DNA of 64,000 nucleotides from Aneurinibacillus sp. REN35 (GCF_041379945.2 NZ_JBFTXJ020000016.1:27590-91589); one strand, 5' to 3'; shown: positions 28,972-40,252, counted from the first letter of the stretch. The notes: generated from the letters alone by a model not told the origin. Translations and numbers: made by a program.

Positions 28972-29781
28972 TTATTGAACTTCCGAATTAGGCTGTTCAA
29001 CGTCATCAAAATTTATATCAAGTGTTTCTACATAATGAACGATAGTCTCAACGCTTTTGTAAATATTTGTTTCACGCAAAGGGGTATCACTCATTGCCCA
29101 AGCAAGAAATAGTTGACCAAGAACCGTCAGAACTGGTAATAGAACCTTTTTCCAAGTGCTTACTTCTTCTTCATTTAAATTTCCACTTTGAGCTTCGGCA
29201 TCTGTAACATTTACAATAATATTGATTTTAAGAGCCATATCGAAAAAGTGTGGCCGCTTAATTTTCACTTGAATATCTTCTTCATGTAGTTCCTCTATTT
29301 CTTCTACATCATCCTCTGTATCATGAATATATTCACTTAGATTTTCCACAAAGGAACTGTTGATTGCAGAAGATATTTGATTAAAAAAGGGAGCAAATTG
29401 GGAAGCACTTGAGAAAGCTAAACCTTGGTTGCTCAAACCTGCTACAGCACTTGCCATTTGAGAAAAGTCATGACGTGGAATATTAGCCATTGTGTGCATA
29501 GGATAATTTATTAAATGAGCAACCACACCACTGTTCATCAATTCTAAGATATTGGACTGCTTATAAATAGCAAATGCATCACTATTCATTAGTGCACTTG
29601 ACATTGTATTTGCTTTTTCAAACGCACTTGCATGTTCCATATAACTTGCAACAACACTACTATTCGCCATTTTATTGGCTAACTCACTGGCTCTGGTCAT
29701 ACGATTTATCATTTCTTGATTCCTATTTATTTGATTCATCATCTTTTGCCATTTTCGTAAATGCTTAAATGAATCATCCAT
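28972..29781 (-). CDS. Unknown protein co-encoded with qatABCD
   Basis: 269 residues, 25 bases after qatD and on the same strand. The first 150 residues are helical, rich in Met, Ser, Ala and Asn, with repeated short units (NKMANSS, EKANTMSSALMNSDAF). An acidic linker (EDDVEEIEELHEEDIQ) follows, then one hydrophobic segment around 215-232 (VLLPVLTVLGQLFLAWAM). Not one of the four known Qat proteins. It might be a membrane-linked accessory or regulator; this is inferred from position only. Confidence 0.65.
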   Translation of the reverse strand: MDDSFKHLRKWQKMMNQINRNQEMINRMTRASELANKMANSSVVASYMEHASAFEKANTMSSALMNSDAFAIYKQSNILELMNSGVVAHLINYPMHTMANIPRHDFSQMASAVAGLSNQGLAFSSASQFAPFFNQISSAINSSFVENLSEYIHDTEDDVEEIEELHEEDIQVKIKRPHFFDMALKINIIVNVTDAEAQSGNLNEEEVSTWKKVLLPVLTVLGQLFLAWAMSDTPLRETNIYKSVETIVHYVETLDINFDDVEQPNSEVQ

Positions 29782-29806
29782 TACTGTTCACCACTTTCAA
29801 ATATCC

Positions 29807-30562
29807 TTATTTGAAATCATTTCTTAATCCATACTGTTTTTGCTCAATTAACAGTCTTTTTAAATTACTTAATACAATAGAGCTAAAGTTTTTTATCTGG
29901 AGCTTTTCTTCAAACTCCTCGTAGATTACAGGTAAGTTATATGATTTTCCTTTTATATCAGATTTTCCAAAAGGAGCATCAGTTTCAATAAGCAACTTAT
30001 CCAAAGGTACAGCTTTTATGATGTTTAGACCCTTTATTGAGGTAAGCATTGAATAGTTTACGGATAAGTAATACCCATTTCTAATGATTTCTTCTAAAAG
30101 GGTTTTACTGCCAGAATACCAGTGAAATACTGCAAACTTAACCCTATTATCTATTAAAATTTCTAAGGCGTCTTTCTCAGCCATTCTGGAATGTATCGAC
30201 ATTATCTTGTTTGTCTCTCCTGCTCTTTTACAAATGTATTGAAATGCTCTTTGTTGTTCTGTTTTAGTTGCTATAAATTCTTTAGAATAATCTAAACCAA
30301 CCTCACCAATATATTTAGTATGAGGAAGCCATTTATCAAACAGCCTCATGTTGAATTGATGCGTCTTTGCTAATTGTGGGTTGTAACCCAAACCTATCTT
30401 CACATACTTATTATCAGGAAATTCCCTCTTACACTTCTCAAATATTTCAGGTAAATTCGTAACAAAAAGAGCATACGTTTTGTTATGATTAAAGTAATCA
30501 TACATTTCTCTATAATTTTTGTAATAATCTATATGAATATGAAAATCAACTAAGCTGGGCAT
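29807..30562 (-). CDS. qatD: QatD, TatD-like DNase
   Basis: 251 residues, overlapping qatC by 17 bases. The TatD metal-binding motifs are visible: DFHIH near the N-terminus, GEVGLD around 88-93, SIHSR and HWYSG in the middle, and IETDAPFG near 190. TatD enzymes are metal-dependent nucleases; in Qat this subunit completes the anti-phage system. Confidence 0.92.
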   Translation of the reverse strand: MPSLVDFHIHIDYYKNYREMYDYFNHNKTYALFVTNLPEIFEKCKREFPDNKYVKIGLGYNPQLAKTHQFNMRLFDKWLPHTKYIGEVGLDYSKEFIATKTEQQRAFQYICKRAGETNKIMSIHSRMAEKDALEILIDNRVKFAVFHWYSGSKTLLEEIIRNGYYLSVNYSMLTSIKGLNIIKAVPLDKLLIETDAPFGKSDIKGKSYNLPVIYEEFEEKLQIKNFSSIVLSNLKRLLIEQKQYGLRNDFK

Positions 30563-32000
30563 CTTCTATTAAATCCTTTAGCCCCAAATATTCTATTAAA
30601 CCGCCTCCACTTTGTGCATCTTCAAACTTCAACATTTCTAATAATTCATTCATAGATTTATGATACAACCGCTCGTAGGAAGTAATTTCATCCATAGATA
30701 ATGGACCTTGCCGAACCAAAAGCGTTCTAATGTATTCCTTATCATCTTTATGTTTGAAATATCTCCTTAAGCTAAAAAGCACCGCCTTTAAATCACTTGC
30801 CCTGCCTTGCAATTTGCTATATTGGGTTAAAAACTTGCTATTTAATTTATATACCGAATTATAAACAGTGTTATCCTTACCGATTGCTAAGAATGAGGCT
30901 CTTCTAATAAGACAAGGGTAACAATATCCACAATTACAAGGAATCTCAATACTTTTATCGTATTTTCTATCGTATCTTGATAAACAAGGGTGGGAACATG
31001 AAAGAGTTCTATGTGCATTATTTTGAAAAACAAGTTTCTCAGTATGCTCTGCTACAATTTCTCCTTTAGATTTATCCCAATAAAAATTCTTGATTGTATG
31101 ATTTAACCCGACCAATTGCAGGATTTGATTCAGTGTTTTCAAAAAGATAGGGTGGGTCGTTCTCGTACTACAACTTCCACTTCTGCTATCAGTTAAAGGA
31201 ACATTAATGCCAATAAATCCGTTCTCTGGAATAAACACGGGCGTTCCTTCTCCTATTATCGATGCAATCGCAACTGCTCCAGCTAAAAATAAAAATGACC
31301 TGCTTCTACTTGAACTCTCAGCACCCAATCTACCCTTTTCTCCATTCCATTGAATCGGAGCTAAGGGATTCGCATTAAATAAAATTAGCTCTTTGTTTAT
31401 CGCAGGATATGCCTTATCAATCTCATTAAAAAGTTCGTGCTGTCTGCTTGTCAAAAGATTGTATTCCCTGAACCCTACAAAACATGTGTTTTTTTGTTTT
31501 TCAGATAAGGTTAAAGCTCCGCAGAATGAGTCCAAACCACCAGAAAATAGACTTACTGAATCATATTTTTGTTTGTCGATAAGTTTATACTTTGTATTTT
31601 TCTTATTAGACCTAAACTTGCTTGTTGATTGTCTGAATTCAAATGTCCAGTTATCGCCACTTAAAAATCTAAGAGTTTTTTCCAGTTCATTTTTTACTAC
31701 AGTCCATTTTTCTACTTCAAGAACAGGCAAGTGGAGTTTAATACGTCTTGTCCAATTATCAGTTGATTTTTTTCGAGGTATTCTTTTATCTGCACAAAAA
31801 ACACTAATGGCTATTACCAACAAGTCCTCACTAATATCCGATAGAGATTGACATCCAAATCTTCTCCATAGTTGTTCTGCATCAGTCTTAACATTTGATT
31901 TGTTGTTCTTATCGAAAAGATTAAACACTAAAAGATTTTCAGTTTGGTTTCCGCTATTTGCTAAATCATCATCTTGCTTGTTAATCCATATGTTAAACAA
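30546..32000 (-). CDS. qatC: QatC, QueC-like ATPase
   Basis: The best start is the TTG at 32000, eight bases after GGAG, giving 484 residues and an 8-base overlap with qatB; a longer frame to 32087 would overlap it by 95. The PP-loop ATP pyrophosphatase motif FSGGLDSF is at about 153-159. A zinc-binding Cys cluster (CSHPC and CNCGYCYPC) sits near 345-375 as in QueC, which makes 7-cyano-7-deazaguanine. In Qat systems its exact chemistry is unsettled. Confidence 0.92.
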   Translation of the reverse strand: MFNIWINKQDDDLANSGNQTENLLVFNLFDKNNKSNVKTDAEQLWRRFGCQSLSDISEDLLVIAISVFCADKRIPRKKSTDNWTRRIKLHLPVLEVEKWTVVKNELEKTLRFLSGDNWTFEFRQSTSKFRSNKKNTKYKLIDKQKYDSVSLFSGGLDSFCGALTLSEKQKNTCFVGFREYNLLTSRQHELFNEIDKAYPAINKELILFNANPLAPIQWNGEKGRLGAESSSRSRSFLFLAGAVAIASIIGEGTPVFIPENGFIGINVPLTDSRSGSCSTRTTHPIFLKTLNQILQLVGLNHTIKNFYWDKSKGEIVAEHTEKLVFQNNAHRTLSCSHPCLSRYDRKYDKSIEIPCNCGYCYPCLIRRASFLAIGKDNTVYNSVYKLNSKFLTQYSKLQGRASDLKAVLFSLRRYFKHKDDKEYIRTLLVRQGPLSMDEITSYERLYHKSMNELLEMLKFEDAQSGGGLIEYLGLKDLIEDAQLS

Positions 32001-32706
32001 GTGTCTCACTCCAAACAGATAATATTTCAAATGCCTTGTTACATTTCTCTGTAATAATTTGATTGCCTTGCTGTCCATTCCAGTCAACTTTTTGAATGTC
32101 CACTATTGTAAACTCAGACTCTAAGGATGTACGAATATACGTCTTTACACTTTTTTCTGCAATATCATATTTATCCAATTTGTCAAACATTGTAAGTATT
32201 TTCTCCGCAAAATTAGCAAAGAAACAGTTTTGGATAAATTTTATAATGAATTCCCTAATGAATTCACCAGTATTAATCGAACCAATTATATTATTATAAT
32301 CATCTTCATCTTCAGCACTTTTTAATAGTTCACGCATAAGCTCACTCATACTTTGCTGAGCAACGCTACCGTAAAAATCACTTCCGCTATCATTAAAATA
32401 TTCTAAGAGACCTGAACGAAGGCCTTCTGAAGATTGACCTCGCAAATGCGATAGCCCAACCTTCTCTAAAGCCTCGAAAAATCCATAACTCTTAACAGCT
32501 TCAATAAAATTAACTGCCTTTGTTCCTATTTTAGCAACTGAACCTGAATAAGATTTTCCTCCATCACCCATTGCCTTTGAAAAACTTGAAACTGCTTTAC
32601 CTATTGAAGATGGGGTAAATCCATTTTTCACCATACCCGTTACATCTCTTTTAGCTTCTGGCCATAAATATCCTGTTGGCGGTAAATATCCTTTAGATGT
32701 TCCCAT
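31993..32706 (-). CDS. qatB: QatB
   Basis: 237 residues between qatA and qatC. Starts GTSKGYLPPTGYLWPEAKRDV, a typical QatB opening; the rest is helical with a Gly/Ser-rich stretch (FSKAMGDGGKSYSGSVAKIG). QatB has no known enzymatic motif; assignment rests on its place in the four-gene order and this opening. Confidence 0.85.
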   Translation of the reverse strand: MGTSKGYLPPTGYLWPEAKRDVTGMVKNGFTPSSIGKAVSSFSKAMGDGGKSYSGSVAKIGTKAVNFIEAVKSYGFFEALEKVGLSHLRGQSSEGLRSGLLEYFNDSGSDFYGSVAQQSMSELMRELLKSAEDEDDYNNIIGSINTGEFIREFIIKFIQNCFFANFAEKILTMFDKLDKYDIAEKSVKTYIRTSLESEFTIVDIQKVDWNGQQGNQIITEKCNKAFEILSVWSETLV

Positions 32707-32713
32707 TCCTTTA

Positions 32714-34591
32714 TCACCCTATCTCCCATAGCTTTTTAGACGAGTTTTTTTCGTTAATATAATAATCTTTAAGTTTATCGAATGTTTCTTTATCCATTTG
32801 CTTAAATAACAATATTTCATTTGGAGTGATTGAGCCTCTCTTATACTTTTTTAACTCTTCAAGTATTTTTGGCTGATACTGCTGGAACATCTTATAGAGT
32901 TCAATCAACACCCATAAATGATTCTTGTCCTGATTATATTTACTAATAATTCCTTTTATAATTTCGCTTCGAGTAACCTCATCCATCACTTTTAGTTCTT
33001 CTATCTTTTTCTTTCTAATAATTTCAGAGACAGTTAGATTACATATTTGATTTATTATTTTTCTTTCTTCCTGATTTAAGTTTATAGAGAATAGTTTTTT
33101 ATCTGAAACGGAATCACGAGCTAAATAGAAATATTGCGACAAATCAACTTCAGATAAATTAGTTGGTTCAACACCAATCCATCTTTTTATTTTGTCTCCA
33201 AACCAAGCACCATTTTTCTGTTCTTGACTTGTTTTAGGCTTTTCCTCATCATTTAATCCTTCGTTTAATACTTGATTTTCAATATCTGATAACGGCTTTG
33301 GAATTCCATCATTTTCAAACTGCCACTGATACAATTCTCTAAATAAATCCCTATCGGTGTATTCAAGAACCATCAACTTTGCTAAAACTGATAAATTCAG
33401 TTCTATTCTTTGTATCTCAGCAAGACGTTTTCTCATATAGAATGTATTTAAAAATCGTTTGGTTTGTCTTGGATTCCCTTTAAGAGTGGCCGCAATTACA
33501 CTTCCAATACTATTGAATATTTGAATTTGTTCTTCAAAATCCGATTGGCTGTAGCCCTGTTTATACTTGTTTCCATTCGTACTTGTTACACCATTGATTA
33601 TTTCTACTATCTCTTTCCCGCTTATAATTTCCCCTTTAACAAAAATACCCTTATCTCTTAGCTTATTAATTAATTGGTTTAATACATCTTCACTTAAATA
33701 CATTTCGCTTATCAAAAGAAGCATATAATTTTTTATATCGGTCTCAGCTAACTCAGCTATTCTGATAGGAAGCTGAACTATTTTTTCAATGTAATCAGTC
33801 GATACATCTATATCTACATCATCCAATTGAGGATATTTTCTCTTGATTGAATAGGTGATAATGTTCTCATCCATAGCAATAACAAAAGTAGTCTTTTCGA
33901 CAGCAAGAAACAGTTTAATAGCTTCAAGTGTTTCGATTATTCTGTCAGGATTACATCTATCTAAATCATCTATCATTATGATTAAATTATCTATCTTAGA
34001 TGTACGAATTATGTTTACGAAATCCTCTCTGAATTTTCGTACATTTTCAATGATATTTTCTTGTTGCGGAGCGTTGATGTAGTCTTTTTTCATTTGAGAT
34101 GCCTTGTCCAAATGCTGTCCAATCTCTTCTTCTGAATCAAAATTTTCAGAATTAAAACCTCCGAGAAGCATTGGCAAAGGATTTCCTGCTAATAAACTCA
34201 AAGATAAAGGAATGCCTTTTTTTAAGGCTGTACTACCTACCCTTATCCAATCAACCCGTTTAATTAAGTTTTTAATCTTATCAGTTGATTCCTTAAAAAA
34301 TGTTTGATTTTCTTGGAGACTTTGTAGAATTGCCTCCATTAATGCTGTCTTTGCATCATCATACCCCTCAAACATCCAAGCATTTACTGTAACAACTGCA
34401 ATTCTTTTTTCTGTTTGATTCATGGTATTCTGTTCAATCAGATGAAGCAAAGTCGATTTTCCACTTCCCCAGTTGCCAAATAATCCAATTGTTAAAGGAT
34501 TCATTCGTTCACTGGTAGCAATTTCGCAAATTAGGTTAGCATAAGGTTCATAAGCCAACATATCTATTTTTGAAGCGTCATCGGCCCACAT
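32714..34591 (-). CDS. qatA: QatA, KAP-family P-loop NTPase
   Basis: 625 residues, GGGGGAAA upstream of the ATG. Walker A is GNWGSGKS at 39-46 and Walker B IMIDDLDRC at about 205-213, the KAP pattern; a weak hydrophobic segment (PLSLSLLAGNPLPMLLGGF) lies around 128-146. First gene of the Qat anti-phage operon described experimentally in enterobacteria. Divided from hsdS by about 330 bases. Confidence 0.93.
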   Translation of the reverse strand: MWADDASKIDMLAYEPYANLICEIATSERMNPLTIGLFGNWGSGKSTLLHLIEQNTMNQTEKRIAVVTVNAWMFEGYDDAKTALMEAILQSLQENQTFFKESTDKIKNLIKRVDWIRVGSTALKKGIPLSLSLLAGNPLPMLLGGFNSENFDSEEEIGQHLDKASQMKKDYINAPQQENIIENVRKFREDFVNIIRTSKIDNLIIMIDDLDRCNPDRIIETLEAIKLFLAVEKTTFVIAMDENIITYSIKRKYPQLDDVDIDVSTDYIEKIVQLPIRIAELAETDIKNYMLLLISEMYLSEDVLNQLINKLRDKGIFVKGEIISGKEIVEIINGVTSTNGNKYKQGYSQSDFEEQIQIFNSIGSVIAATLKGNPRQTKRFLNTFYMRKRLAEIQRIELNLSVLAKLMVLEYTDRDLFRELYQWQFENDGIPKPLSDIENQVLNEGLNDEEKPKTSQEQKNGAWFGDKIKRWIGVEPTNLSEVDLSQYFYLARDSVSDKKLFSINLNQEERKIINQICNLTVSEIIRKKKIEELKVMDEVTRSEIIKGIISKYNQDKNHLWVLIELYKMFQQYQPKILEELKKYKRGSITPNEILLFKQMDKETFDKLKDYYINEKNSSKKLWEIG

Positions 34592-34928
34592 TATCTTTCC
34601 CCCTATTTATTTATTGACTATGTTAATATTTTACACTATATTTTCTTGCAATGGCTTAATGCTTATAAAAGAAACAAAACATTTGTTCCTACAATTTTAT
34701 ACTAAATAGATTTGCTTTCCAAACAGTATTTAAGATGGCAAAGGAATACAAGTAAGGTTATTAGTCGAAAGTGCCATTGAAAATATTGAGTAAGCTGGAA
34801 AGTTAGGAACTGGATTGAATAGGTTATATACTGTAGAACAACAATAAGTTGGATTTTTATAGCAGTTTTTATAAAAATTGATTCATCCACAAAACAATAA
34901 AAGAGCCATTATTAGGCTCTTTCGTTGT
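34592..34928. other. Intergenic gap between qatA and hsdS
   Basis: AT-rich; contains the qatA promoter region. AGAGCC and GGCTCT near 34903-34921 could form a small terminator after hsdS. Nothing else seen. Confidence 0.4.
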
Positions 34929-36287
34929 CTATACCATAATATCTTCTTTTAACAAATCCAGTTGAAATGTTTGTTGAATAACCTTTTGAAATAATAAAGT
35001 ATTATCATTTCTTGAACTCATTACTTCCTGTTCCAATAACTGTATTACATTCATAAGTTCTTCCACTTTGTTAATTATACGTTCTTGCTCTTCTATTGGC
35101 GGTAAAGGGATTAAAAATTTTGCTAACTTTGTCATGCTTAACCCCTCTCTCGAAACACCTACTTGTACATTCATTATTTCCTGTTGAAACAATGGTGAGA
35201 TAATACATTTATGAATATATTGTCTTATTTTCGGGTCAATCAACCTGATAATTGCAACATGTTGATTGACATTTCCAATATCAAAATCACTTGAAATCAA
35301 GCAACTTCTACCAATTGAGCCACCAGTAATGTTAAGTAATATATCATTAGACTCAACTATACTTCCAGCCATACTCGTATTCATTTCTTCAGAGATAAAG
35401 GCAATATCATCTGTATTCAATCCTTCATTCCAAACATTTTGGGAACGAATAAACTTTACACCAGACGATACATAATTTTTGTCTCCTCCAAGTGGTGTTT
35501 TCCCTGCACCTAACTTACTAACTAATTCCCCTAACCTTACCCATTCCCAATTCTCAGGGATTTTAAAGGGGATTTCATCACATGTAACTTTAGGAAGTGA
35601 TTTGGGTTTCTTCATTAGCTTGTTTTTTAGAAGTTCTTTTTTTTCTACTTCTATTTCTTTTAATAATTCTAATGCTGGTGTATCATTCTGTTCCTGTTCA
35701 ACCACTTGACCTTGTACTGCTTGATGCAAAATAGCTCTTCTTAATTCAGCAACCAATTCACTTTGCTCATTAAGTTCCGAATCTATTTTACTTATAATTC
35801 CAACAACATTATTTATTTTATTAATAACTACTTTTTGCTGTTGAATATCAGGAAGTGGTATTTCAATCTCTAAAAACTTCTTTTCATTTAATCGTACCCG
35901 ATTGGTTGTTCCAGAACTTGCTTTAACACATTGTTCAATGAACCAATTTGTTTTACTTAACCAAAACAAATATTCTGGAAGTATAAGGTCTACTTTACAA
36001 TTAAACGATAGAAAGTCTCCTGTTATTACAGCTCCATTTAATTCATCAGGAATTAAACCAGAAGCTCCATTTCTTGCATCTATTTTAGAAATAATAAATT
36101 GGTTTGGCTTTACAATATATCGTTTAGCAGACATGATTTCATGCCCTTTGACTTCATTTCTTAATTGAACACCTTTACCCCAAAGTCGAACTTTTACCTG
36201 TTTATATGTTTGATTATCATCAATTGAGATTTGTTCCATATTTCTTTCAATTACTTTTCCAAGTCTTATAAACTTGATACTATTCAT
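34929..36287 (-). CDS. hsdS: Type I restriction specificity subunit HsdS
   Basis: 452 residues with two target-recognition halves, each followed by a conserved helix: IPLPDIQQQKVVINKIN near 134-150 and IPLPPIEEQERIINKVEEL near 400-418. Each half reads one part of a split DNA target. Begins two to six bases after hsdM ends. The first half opens the protein without the usual N-terminal extension. Confidence 0.93.
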   Translation of the reverse strand: MNSIKFIRLGKVIERNMEQISIDDNQTYKQVKVRLWGKGVQLRNEVKGHEIMSAKRYIVKPNQFIISKIDARNGASGLIPDELNGAVITGDFLSFNCKVDLILPEYLFWLSKTNWFIEQCVKASSGTTNRVRLNEKKFLEIEIPLPDIQQQKVVINKINNVVGIISKIDSELNEQSELVAELRRAILHQAVQGQVVEQEQNDTPALELLKEIEVEKKELLKNKLMKKPKSLPKVTCDEIPFKIPENWEWVRLGELVSKLGAGKTPLGGDKNYVSSGVKFIRSQNVWNEGLNTDDIAFISEEMNTSMAGSIVESNDILLNITGGSIGRSCLISSDFDIGNVNQHVAIIRLIDPKIRQYIHKCIISPLFQQEIMNVQVGVSREGLSMTKLAKFLIPLPPIEEQERIINKVEELMNVIQLLEQEVMSSRNDNTLLFQKVIQQTFQLDLLKEDIMV

Positions 36288-36292
36288 CTTTA

Positions 36293-37714
36293 TTACCCCA
36301 ATATCCTGTTCAATTCTTCTGTAAGGTGATAAATCTTTTGATTCTTTTCCTGAATCTTCGATAGGATTTCTGGAACAGTAAGGTGGGTACTTTCTTCAAC
36401 TTTGTTTGGGTTTTTTATATCAAGGTTATAACCTTTGAATTTAATTTCTTCAAAAGAAACCTTCCAAGCATACTCATTTTCTTCTCGGTTCTCCCACCAC
36501 TGTTTTTCTAAATCAAATTCTTCAATTCGGATGGGTTTAGTTTTGGAATAAGATTTTTGACCATCTGGATATGGATGTTCAAAATACCAAACTTCCTTCG
36601 TTGGTTCTCCCTTTTTGAAAAACAACAAATTTGTTTTAATACCTGTATATGGAGCAAATACACCGTTTGGCAATCTTACAATCGTATGAAGATTACACTC
36701 CTCCAACAGCTTTTCTTTGATACGTGTTTTAACCCCTTCACCGAAGAGAAATCCATCGGGAAGAACAACGGCCGCACGACCATTTTCTTTTAATCTTTCT
36801 AAAATGAGTACCATAAATAAATCGGCTGTCTCTTTTGTACGATAGCTTAATGGAAAATTTGCTTGAATACCATCCTCTTCCACCCCACCAAAAGGTGGAT
36901 TGGATAATACTGCAGAAACCTTATCCTTTGAACTGTAATCTCTTAGTGGTCTTGCCAATGAATTATCCCTATGAATTTTAGGTACTTCTACGTCATGTAA
37001 AATCAAATTGGTTACTGCTAACAAGTGTGGCAATGGCTTCTTTTCAATTCCTAAAACCGATTCTTGAATTCCTTTTCGGTCTTCCACTGTTTTCGCTTGT
37101 TTTTTCAGGTTCTCTAATGTGCTGGTTAAAAATCCCCCTGTTCCACAGGCAGGGTCTAATACGGTTTCACCTAACTGCGGATTTATCATATCAACCATGA
37201 ATTGGGTGACTGCTCTCGGTGTATAATACTCGCCACTGTTTCCTGCACTTTGTAAGTCTTTTAAGAATGTTTCATAGAAATCATTAAACAAGTGACGGTC
37301 ATCTGAGCTATTGAAGTCCATTTCATTTATCTTATTAATAACTTGACGCATTAGCGTACCCGATTTCATATAGTTATAACTATCGGTAAACACTTCTTTT
37401 ACAATAAAGCCTCTTGTGTTTTCCTCAACATCTGGAAGGTCTTTTAAAGCAGGAAAAAGCTCGTTATTTACGAAGTTTAATAAATCATCACCTGTCATTC
37501 CTTCATCATCAGAAGCCCAATTTCTCCAACGGTAGGCTTCTGGAAGTGGGGACTGATAATCATCTTCCATAATTTCTAATTCTATTTCTTTATCATCAAA
37601 TATCTTAAGAAAAATCATCCACACAATTTGGGCAATACGTTGGGCATCACCATCTACCCCAACATCTTGTCGCATAATATCCTGAATGGATTTGATTATA
37701 TTTGCAATCGACAT
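36293..37714 (-). CDS. hsdM: Type I restriction-modification methyltransferase HsdM
   Basis: 473 residues. SAM motif I is DPACGTGGF at about 186-194 and the amino-methyltransferase catalytic motif is SNPPFGG at about 273-279, indicating N6-adenine methylation. N-terminal HsdM helical domain present. Second gene of the hsdR-hsdM-hsdS operon. Confidence 0.96.
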   Translation of the reverse strand: MSIANIIKSIQDIMRQDVGVDGDAQRIAQIVWMIFLKIFDDKEIELEIMEDDYQSPLPEAYRWRNWASDDEGMTGDDLLNFVNNELFPALKDLPDVEENTRGFIVKEVFTDSYNYMKSGTLMRQVINKINEMDFNSSDDRHLFNDFYETFLKDLQSAGNSGEYYTPRAVTQFMVDMINPQLGETVLDPACGTGGFLTSTLENLKKQAKTVEDRKGIQESVLGIEKKPLPHLLAVTNLILHDVEVPKIHRDNSLARPLRDYSSKDKVSAVLSNPPFGGVEEDGIQANFPLSYRTKETADLFMVLILERLKENGRAAVVLPDGFLFGEGVKTRIKEKLLEECNLHTIVRLPNGVFAPYTGIKTNLLFFKKGEPTKEVWYFEHPYPDGQKSYSKTKPIRIEEFDLEKQWWENREENEYAWKVSFEEIKFKGYNLDIKNPNKVEESTHLTVPEILSKIQEKNQKIYHLTEELNRILG

Positions 37715-37735
37715 TTTGTTCCCCCTCTGCTTCCT

Positions 37736-40084
37736 CTATGCTGTTGTATAAAGTTGCTGTTGAAGCTCCTGTAAAGCTATTAAATACTGTTTCTTACCGC
37801 CAAAGCTCTTCATAATTTCCAACACAGAGCCAAATTCATCGAATGGAGTAAGTTTCAGCACTTCCATACTCTCTATGTTTTCGATTCCTTCGTCAGCGTA
37901 CTTGTCCAACAATGCTTCCAGAACCGCTCTGGCTTTATCACCGTACTTGGCGAAGTAGTCCTGTTTCTTTACATTCATCGCTCGTTCTTTGCGTGTTAAA
38001 GGCTTTCTATCAAACGCTATGTGACAGATTAAATCGAAGGGGTCATACTCTCTCCCCACTTCATCTTGCAGTTCATCCAACAGTATCCCTTGCTCTATCA
38101 ACTCTTCTATAATAGCATCTTTTCTTTCGGCAGAATTCCACTTTTGCAAAAATACATCCAAAGAAGAATACTCCTTTTTTACTGTGTTCTTTGTATAATC
38201 CTTTAGTGATTCAGTTATCAATTGACCATCTTCTGCGTAATATTGCACACGTTCATTGATGACTTGCACCTTTATATTGTGAACATAATATGTCTTTGTT
38301 TTCGATTGTTCCGTATCAGTGTCTCCGTTATAACCTGAACCACCATCTGTTTCAGGTGGGAAATCCTCGTTATCTCCCTCTTCATCTGGTGGGGTTGGTG
38401 GCTCTCCTTCTTTCGGCTCATAGATTTGAACAGGGTCTCCATCAAAATCTGGGTCTGCAAAGAGATTTGTTACATTTCGGAAGTCCATAATAGTAAAGGA
38501 ATATTTATTATGTTCTTCATTCACACGAGTACCTCGCCCGATAATCTGCTTAAATTCTGTCATAGAGTTTATGTTAGAATCTAAAACAATCAGCTTACAA
38601 GTTTGAGCATCAACTCCAGTTGTCATTAGCTTTGAAGTCACCGCAATGACTGGATAGGTACTTCCAGGATGAATAAAGTTATCAAGTTCTGCCTTCCCTT
38701 CGTCATTGTCACCAGTGATTCTCATAACATATTTATGATTTTTGGCTACTAAATCACTGTTTTCATTGGCTATCGCCTGTCGCATCCGTTCAGCGTGATT
38801 AATATTAGTACAGAAAATAATCGTTTTTTGATAACGGTCTGTTCGTTTCAAATACTCTGTTACTTTTTTGGCAACAGCAATTGTTCTCTGTTCCAAAATC
38901 AAGTTACGGTCAAAATCTTTCACATTATAGATACGGTCTTCAATGACTTCTCCAAATTTATCTGTTTGCCCTTTTGTTGGTCTCCATCCAGTATCTTTAT
39001 CTAAGATGTAACGAATCACTCGATACGGAGCAAGAAAACCATCGCTAATTCCTTGTTTTAAGCTATATGTGTACAGTGGTTCACCAAAATAATCAATGTT
39101 GCTAACATCTTTTGTTTCTTTAGGTGTTGCAGTTAAACCAACTTGTGTAGCAGAAGAAAAATACTCAAGGATTTCTCGCCATGCGGAATCCTCCTTTGCA
39201 CTCCCACGGTGACACTCGTCAATAATTATTAGGTCGAAGAAGTCTTTAGAAAATTCTTTGTAAATATTTTTCCAATCTTCCGCTCCCGATACCCCTTGAT
39301 ATAAAGCAAGGAAGATTTCATATGATTTATCCACTGTTCGGTTCTTTATCTTAGTCATTTTATCGCCAAAATGCTTAAAATCATTGCTCATGGTTTGGTC
39401 TACTAATATGTTTCGGTCTGCAAGGAAAAGAATACGCTTCTTGGTTTTTGACTTCCATAAACGCCAAATTAGTTGAAAAGCAATCATCGTTTTCCCTGTT
39501 CCTGTTGCTAACACAAGTAGGATACGGTCTTTCCCCTGTGCAATAGCTTCCACTGCTCGATTGACCGCAATACGTTGATAATATCTTGGCGTTTTCCCAC
39601 TGGTATCTGTAAAATAATCCTGTGTTACAACTTTTTCTTGCTCCTCTGTAACAATCCCTTTCCAATTCTTATATCTGCTCCAAAGCTCTTCTGGTGTTGG
39701 AAACCTTTCTAACTGTATCTCTTGCTCTATTTTTTCCGATTGTCCAGTGCGGTCATGCTGTAAGAAGGCTTGACCATTAGAGCTAAATACAAAGGGAATA
39801 TCGAGCATTTCTGCGTATTCTAAGGCCTGTTGCATCCCATCTCCAACTGAATGTTCTAAATCTTTAGCTTCAATAATGGCTATTGGTATATTTGGTTTAT
39901 AATAAAGGATGTAGTCAGCTCTTTTAGATTTCTTTCGGGAATGTACTTTTCCCTTAACAATGATTCTCCCTGCTGTGAAAGTTACTTCTTCTCGAATTTG
40001 TTTATGTAAATCCCATCCTGCTTGTTGAATGGCAGGAGTAATATATTTTGTACAAATATCACGTTCACTTAACTTCTTTTTCAC
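37736..40084 (-). CDS. hsdR: Type I restriction endonuclease subunit HsdR
   Basis: 782 residues from a GTG after GGGGGAGG. An N-terminal PD-(D/E)xK nuclease ([20 protein letters not shown]), then a superfamily 2 translocase with ATGTGKT (about 191-197), DECHRG and the RGTRVNE motif VI region, then a C-terminal EcoEI-type domain. Shorter than EcoKI-type HsdR, as expected for the EcoEI-like family. The acidic, Gly/Pro/Asp-rich linker near 590-620 is notable. Confidence 0.95.
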   Translation of the reverse strand: MKKKLSERDICTKYITPAIQQAGWDLHKQIREEVTFTAGRIIVKGKVHSRKKSKRADYILYYKPNIPIAIIEAKDLEHSVGDGMQQALEYAEMLDIPFVFSSNGQAFLQHDRTGQSEKIEQEIQLERFPTPEELWSRYKNWKGIVTEEQEKVVTQDYFTDTSGKTPRYYQRIAVNRAVEAIAQGKDRILLVLATGTGKTMIAFQLIWRLWKSKTKKRILFLADRNILVDQTMSNDFKHFGDKMTKIKNRTVDKSYEIFLALYQGVSGAEDWKNIYKEFSKDFFDLIIIDECHRGSAKEDSAWREILEYFSSATQVGLTATPKETKDVSNIDYFGEPLYTYSLKQGISDGFLAPYRVIRYILDKDTGWRPTKGQTDKFGEVIEDRIYNVKDFDRNLILEQRTIAVAKKVTEYLKRTDRYQKTIIFCTNINHAERMRQAIANENSDLVAKNHKYVMRITGDNDEGKAELDNFIHPGSTYPVIAVTSKLMTTGVDAQTCKLIVLDSNINSMTEFKQIIGRGTRVNEEHNKYSFTIMDFRNVTNLFADPDFDGDPVQIYEPKEGEPPTPPDEEGDNEDFPPETDGGSGYNGDTDTEQSKTKTYYVHNIKVQVINERVQYYAEDGQLITESLKDYTKNTVKKEYSSLDVFLQKWNSAERKDAIIEELIEQGILLDELQDEVGREYDPFDLICHIAFDRKPLTRKERAMNVKKQDYFAKYGDKARAVLEALLDKYADEGIENIESMEVLKLTPFDEFGSVLEIMKSFGGKKQYLIALQELQQQLYTTA

Positions 40085-40252
40085 TTTTCCTCCCCCTTAC
40101 CTATTGACAACCGACCTATTAATACCTTTATTTTACCAAATCAAAGCAAGGACTGCTGAGTTATTTTGACTAAAGGCGATGAAAACCATGCAAATATACA
40201 GCATTATATGACAGATGGTATATTTAACATAAAAAGACTGGATTGAAGATAA

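Noticed and set aside
34855..34880. TTTTATAGCAGTTTT as a left-end terminus
   Set aside because: Matches only seven bases of the terminus and lacks the TGT start and the binding motifs.
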